NCBI RefSeq assembly: GCF_048268305.1
Contig: NZ_JBLWVT010000009.1
Location: 186,001-250,000 of the forward strand
Length of the DNA stretch: 64,000 bases
From: Pseudodonghicola sp048268305
GTDB lineage: Bacteria > Pseudomonadota > Alphaproteobacteria > Rhodobacterales > Rhodobacteraceae
Reading direction: 5' to 3'
Made by a program: the position numbers and the translations under genes. Below the pieces are notes generated by a model. The model did no database searches. It saw only the letters and a program-made list of their open reading frames with translations, and was not told the DNA's origin. Below are positions 61,302 to 64,000 of this stretch, one piece after another. Each line of letters opens with the position of its first letter. Position 1 is the stretch's first letter.

Positions 61302-62162
61302 ATGAGCCGGACTGTCTATCTGAACGGAACCTATCTGCCCGAGGAAGAGGCCCAGGTGTCGATCTTCGACCGCGGCTTTGTCATGGGCGATGCGGTCTAT
61401 GAGGTCACCTGTGTGCTCGATGGCAAGCTGACCGAGTTCGACGGCCATATGGCGCGTCTGCAACGGTCGCTGAAAGAGCTGGAGATGGTCTGCGACATCA
61501 CCCGCGACGAATGGCTGGAGATTCACCGCAAGCTGATCGAGCTGAACGGTGTCGAAGAGGGCGGCGTCTATCTGCAGGTGACCCGGGGCAATGCCGGCGA
61601 TCGCGATTTCCATTACCCGCCGGCCGGCACCCCGCCGACCGTGGTGCTCTATACCCAGTCCAAGCCGGGTCTGGTCGAGGATCCCAAGGCCGACAAGGGC
61701 ATCAAGGTGATCTCGGTTCCCGATCTGCGTTGGCATCGCCGCGACATCAAGACCGTGCAGCTGCTCTATGCCTCGATGGCGAAGATGGCGGCCGAGAAGG
61801 AAGGCAAGGACGATGCCTGGTTCGTCGAGGACGGCTATGTCACCGAAGGCTCGTCGAACAATTGCTATATCGTGAAGGGCGGCAAGATCATCACCCGCGA
61901 CCTGTCGCATGACATCCTGCACGGGATCACCCGCGGCTCGGTGCTGCGGATGGCGCGGGAGGCGCAGATGGTGATCGAGGAGCGCCCCTTCACCATCGCC
62001 GAGGCGCAATCGGCGGACGAGGCCTTCTATACCTCGGCCTCGGCCTTCGTGATGCCGATCGTCGAAGTCGACGGCGTGGCGCTGGGCGACGGCAAGCCGG
62101 GCAAGGTGGCCAAGCGGCTGCGCGAAATCTATATCGAGGAAAGCCGCAACTCGGCGATCTGA
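61302..62162 (+). CDS. D-amino acid aminotransferase (class IV, PLP)
   Basis: 286 aa. Fold-type IV aminotransferase: FDRGFVMGDAVYEV at the start, PLP lysine K150 in RRDIKTVQLLY, EGSSNNCYIV and the phosphate-binding ITRGSVLRMA. RxDIK points to the D-amino acid transaminase group. Working with DgcN/DgcA it would move amino groups from several D-amino acids onto 2-oxoglutarate to give D-Glu, which the next two enzymes turn into N-acetyl-L-Glu. Ends at a strong terminator. Confidence 0.9.
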   Translation: MSRTVYLNGTYLPEEEAQVSIFDRGFVMGDAVYEVTCVLDGKLTEFDGHMARLQRSLKELEMVCDITRDEWLEIHRKLIELNGVEEGGVYLQVTRGNAGDRDFHYPPAGTPPTVVLYTQSKPGLVEDPKADKGIKVISVPDLRWHRRDIKTVQLLYASMAKMAAEKEGKDDAWFVEDGYVTEGSSNNCYIVKGGKIITRDLSHDILHGITRGSVLRMAREAQMVIEERPFTIAEAQSADEAFYTSASAFVMPIVEVDGVALGDGKPGKVAKRLREIYIEESRNSAI

Positions 62163-62183
62163 TCCGATTTGATCGGGACCGGG

Positions 62184-62212
62184 AAGGGGCGGGCATTGAT
62201 CCGCCCCTTTTT
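62184..62212 (+). terminator. Intrinsic terminator of the dgc operon
   Basis: AAGGGGCGG (62184-62192) and CCGCCCCTT (62201-62209) form a perfect 9-bp stem followed by TTTGTTGT, 22 bp after the aminotransferase stop. Confidence 0.85.
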
Positions 62213-62232
62213 GTTGTGTCTTCGGGGGGGCG

Positions 62233-63558
62233 TCAGGCAACCGATGCTTTCTCGGCGTCATGGCCGATGTGCCGATCGGCGACGAAGGCCTTGTCGTTCT
62301 TCAGGTGGCGCGCCGTCAGCTGGCGGGCCTGCCGCCCGGAGATCAGCGGCCGGGCCGGTGGGGGCATGCGGCCCTGCTCTCGAAAGGTGGGGAACAGGCG
62401 GAAGATTTCGGCCTGCGCCTTCGGTGAGAGCGCCTGCAGCGCCATGGGGCCGGTATAGAGAGATTCCGCCGCGGTTCCGTTTGCGATCAGCACCTCATGC
62501 CGGTCGAAGAGGATATGGAAATACCAGACCTCCTCCAGCTCCTGCACGATTTCGATGCCGTCGGCGCGCAAGAGCGTTTTGGCCGACAGCAACACCTCGG
62601 GTTCCCCGAACATCCTCTGGGCGATTGGGGAGCGGATCAGGAGGCGATGTTGCGGGGACACCACGAGATCGGTCTGCGGCACCCCCCTGCCAAGGGCTCC
62701 GGCCTGGATGCGGATCGGGCGGATTTTCTCGGACAGTTGCAGCTGGTCTGAGGTGATCTTGACCGAGCCGATCCAGCGGATTGGCTGCGGGCCGTGATCC
62801 AGGGTGTGGACCAGTTCGCCCTCCGTCAGCTCTTCGATCGGGATGCTGCCACGGGGGGTCTCAAGCCGAGTGCCGCGGGTGAAGCAGATGACGTTCGTGG
62901 AAGGGAAGGTGAATGTATCGGCGGTGATCAGGTCGTTCGAGGGATCGCTATCATTGAGTGAGGCGGTTATTGCCGCGTAATCCTCAGGGGTTACACCCGA
63001 AACGTCGACCCAGACGCTCTGCACCAGAAGGCCGGTGTAGCTGCCGTAATGCAGTGTCAGAGTTTGGTTGTTCTGATCATAGCTTGATATCGACAGGTTG
63101 TTGGAGATGCCGGTGATGCTTAAGCTGTCGCCAGCGGCCATGCCGGAAACATTGAAGACGACGGTGGACAGCAGGCTGACAGAGGGATCATAGACGAAAT
63201 TCCCGGCCTCGGAGCCGGAGTAGACCACATTATAGGCATTCAGGAGGCTGGCGACCGTAGTGACGGTACTGGCGTCAATAACAACGGTCGATGTGTCGCC
63301 GACGCCGAAGGTGAAGGAGGACAGGGCACTGATATCGAGAACCCCGAGCCTGACGGTCAGCTCAGCCCCGTTTATGGTATTGAATGTCGGGTTCGAAAGG
63401 GCGGTGACATTGGCAATGGATTGGAGCTCTACATTGGCCCCGTCGATCGTCAGCGTGTGCGATCCCAGTGCCGAGATATCAACAAATGTCGTCTCGGCGC
63501 CGTCCGTATCTGTGATAACCTGATCGGAAGTTCCAAGATCTACAGAAATAATTGCCAT
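62233..63558 (-). CDS. Hint-domain (hedgehog/intein-like) protein
   Basis: 441 aa. Residues 1-220 are a low-charge, T/S/N-rich beta region without a classical signal peptide, as in type I-secreted repeat proteins of Rhodobacteraceae. Residues about 223-365 form a Hint_2 domain: VICFTRGTRLETPRGSIPIEELTEGELVHTLD (C225 as nucleophile), SPQHRLLI and YFHILFDRHEVLIANG. Self-splicing or self-cleavage has rarely been shown for this group. The C-terminal about 70 residues are basic. A regulatory-looking tandem repeat lies upstream. Confidence 0.85.
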   Translation of the reverse strand: MAIISVDLGTSDQVITDTDGAETTFVDISALGSHTLTIDGANVELQSIANVTALSNPTFNTINGAELTVRLGVLDISALSSFTFGVGDTSTVVIDASTVTTVASLLNAYNVVYSGSEAGNFVYDPSVSLLSTVVFNVSGMAAGDSLSITGISNNLSISSYDQNNQTLTLHYGSYTGLLVQSVWVDVSGVTPEDYAAITASLNDSDPSNDLITADTFTFPSTNVICFTRGTRLETPRGSIPIEELTEGELVHTLDHGPQPIRWIGSVKITSDQLQLSEKIRPIRIQAGALGRGVPQTDLVVSPQHRLLIRSPIAQRMFGEPEVLLSAKTLLRADGIEIVQELEEVWYFHILFDRHEVLIANGTAAESLYTGPMALQALSPKAQAEIFRLFPTFREQGRMPPPARPLISGRQARQLTARHLKNDKAFVADRHIGHDAEKASVA

Positions 63559-63949
63559 GTTTACCTCACTATACCCGAGGACGATGGCTCAACTAAAACT
63601 GGTATACTGAGAAACGAATAACGCCACCGCGATGGTTCAACTCTTGAGGAGATGCTTCTCTATGGTTGTGTAGTGATCCATCAGAATCTGACACGCGTAA
63701 AGTTTTATTTAAATATTGATGCATAATTGATGCATAAATGTGCGAACTAACCATCCGCTTGTGTTGGAGGGCCGCAAATCTGGATAATGGTCTCTGTACT
63801 TTTCACCTTTTGCTCGTATCGGCAGCCGGAGGTGAGCGACGCCAGGCGCGACGACCGAGGTGTCAGAGGATCGCATGGGCAATCGCCCTGGACACCACTC
63901 GATTGGCGCCGATATGGGCGGGTCTCCGCCTCAGTCATGGGGCCGGCTG
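63559..63949. promoter_or_regulatory. A/T-rich upstream region of the Hint gene with a tandem repeat
   Basis: 391 bp without a convincing gene. At 63717-63738 ATTGATGCATA is repeated exactly in tandem, each copy containing the palindrome ATGCAT, in the most A/T-rich stretch of the area about 160 bp upstream of the Hint gene start. Candidate operator or bent-DNA element. A minus-strand frame at 63747-63938 is open but not protein-like. Confidence 0.4.
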
Positions 63950-64000
63950 TCAGCCTGTCAGGGCGATGGTTCGGTGCGGCTCCAGCGCCTGCAGAAACGC
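63950..64000 (-). CDS. 3' end of a gene entering from the right edge
   Basis: Sixteen codons (AFLQALEPHRTIALTG) followed by TGA at 63950-63952 on the minus strand. Composition looks like a true C-terminus, but the piece is too short to identify and might be chance. Confidence 0.3.
   Translation of the reverse strand, partial: AFLQALEPHRTIALTG

Overview
The window is high-GC chromosomal DNA from an alphaproteobacterium, most likely a Rhodobacteraceae member (Rhodobacter/Paracoccus-like). Pointers are an L-malyl-CoA/beta-methylmalyl-CoA lyase of the Rhodobacter Mcl1 type, a TIGR02300 acidic protein, two TRAP transporters, DgcN/DgcA D-glutamate genes and a Hint-domain secreted protein. No rRNA and no CRISPR array were seen. 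One tRNA-Ala(GGC) is present.

Layout. 1-1383: edge of an unknown minus-strand gene and decayed gene pieces (SDR C-terminus, broken DUF2256). 1384-6839: a TRAP transporter with a fumarylacetoacetate-hydrolase-family enzyme and a cyclase-family hydrolase, divergent from a TetR regulator. 6885-18200: truncated MFS gene, a LysR regulator divergent from a quinone/electrophile-type cluster (VOC dioxygenase, MhqD-like hydrolase, two pirins, MFS exporter), an AraC/amidohydrolase pair, then an isochorismatase-like hydrolase and a chloroperoxidase-like hydrolase. Two promoters in this stretch carry related inverted repeats. 18434-20117: outer-membrane protein remnant and an MscS channel. 20298-28284: an eight-gene minus-strand operon, TRAP dctPQM-pyrK-pyrD-M20 amidohydrolase-pyrE-small protein, with an XRE-type regulator upstream; it reads like an orotate uptake and degradation/salvage operon. 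28563-33045: TrmB-like regulator, RidA, DMT exporter, a second chloroperoxidase paralogue and a GlxA-type AraC regulator.

33119-50705 is a mobile and defence island: an IS3 scrap, a decayed IS6-family element with long perfect inverted ends, a Tn7-like transposition module (TnsA, TniA, TniB and a frameshifted TniQ, plus a Ner-like repressor), two tiny conserved-looking genes, a Gabija-type pair (OLD nuclease and UvrD helicase) and, divergently, a three-gene ABC-three-component conflict system. A DUF4156 lipoprotein and a DUF2268 putative protease follow; tRNA-Ala(GGC) closes the island.

50879-64000 is ordinary core sequence: TIGR02300 protein, YgjP-type metallopeptidase, GntR regulator, MltB-like transglycosylase, accA, LysE exporter with an Lrp regulator, a PA14-like secreted protein, an Asp/Glu-racemase-fold protein, mcl1, the dgcN-dgcA-D-amino-acid-aminotransferase operon for D-glutamate use, and a Hint-domain protein.
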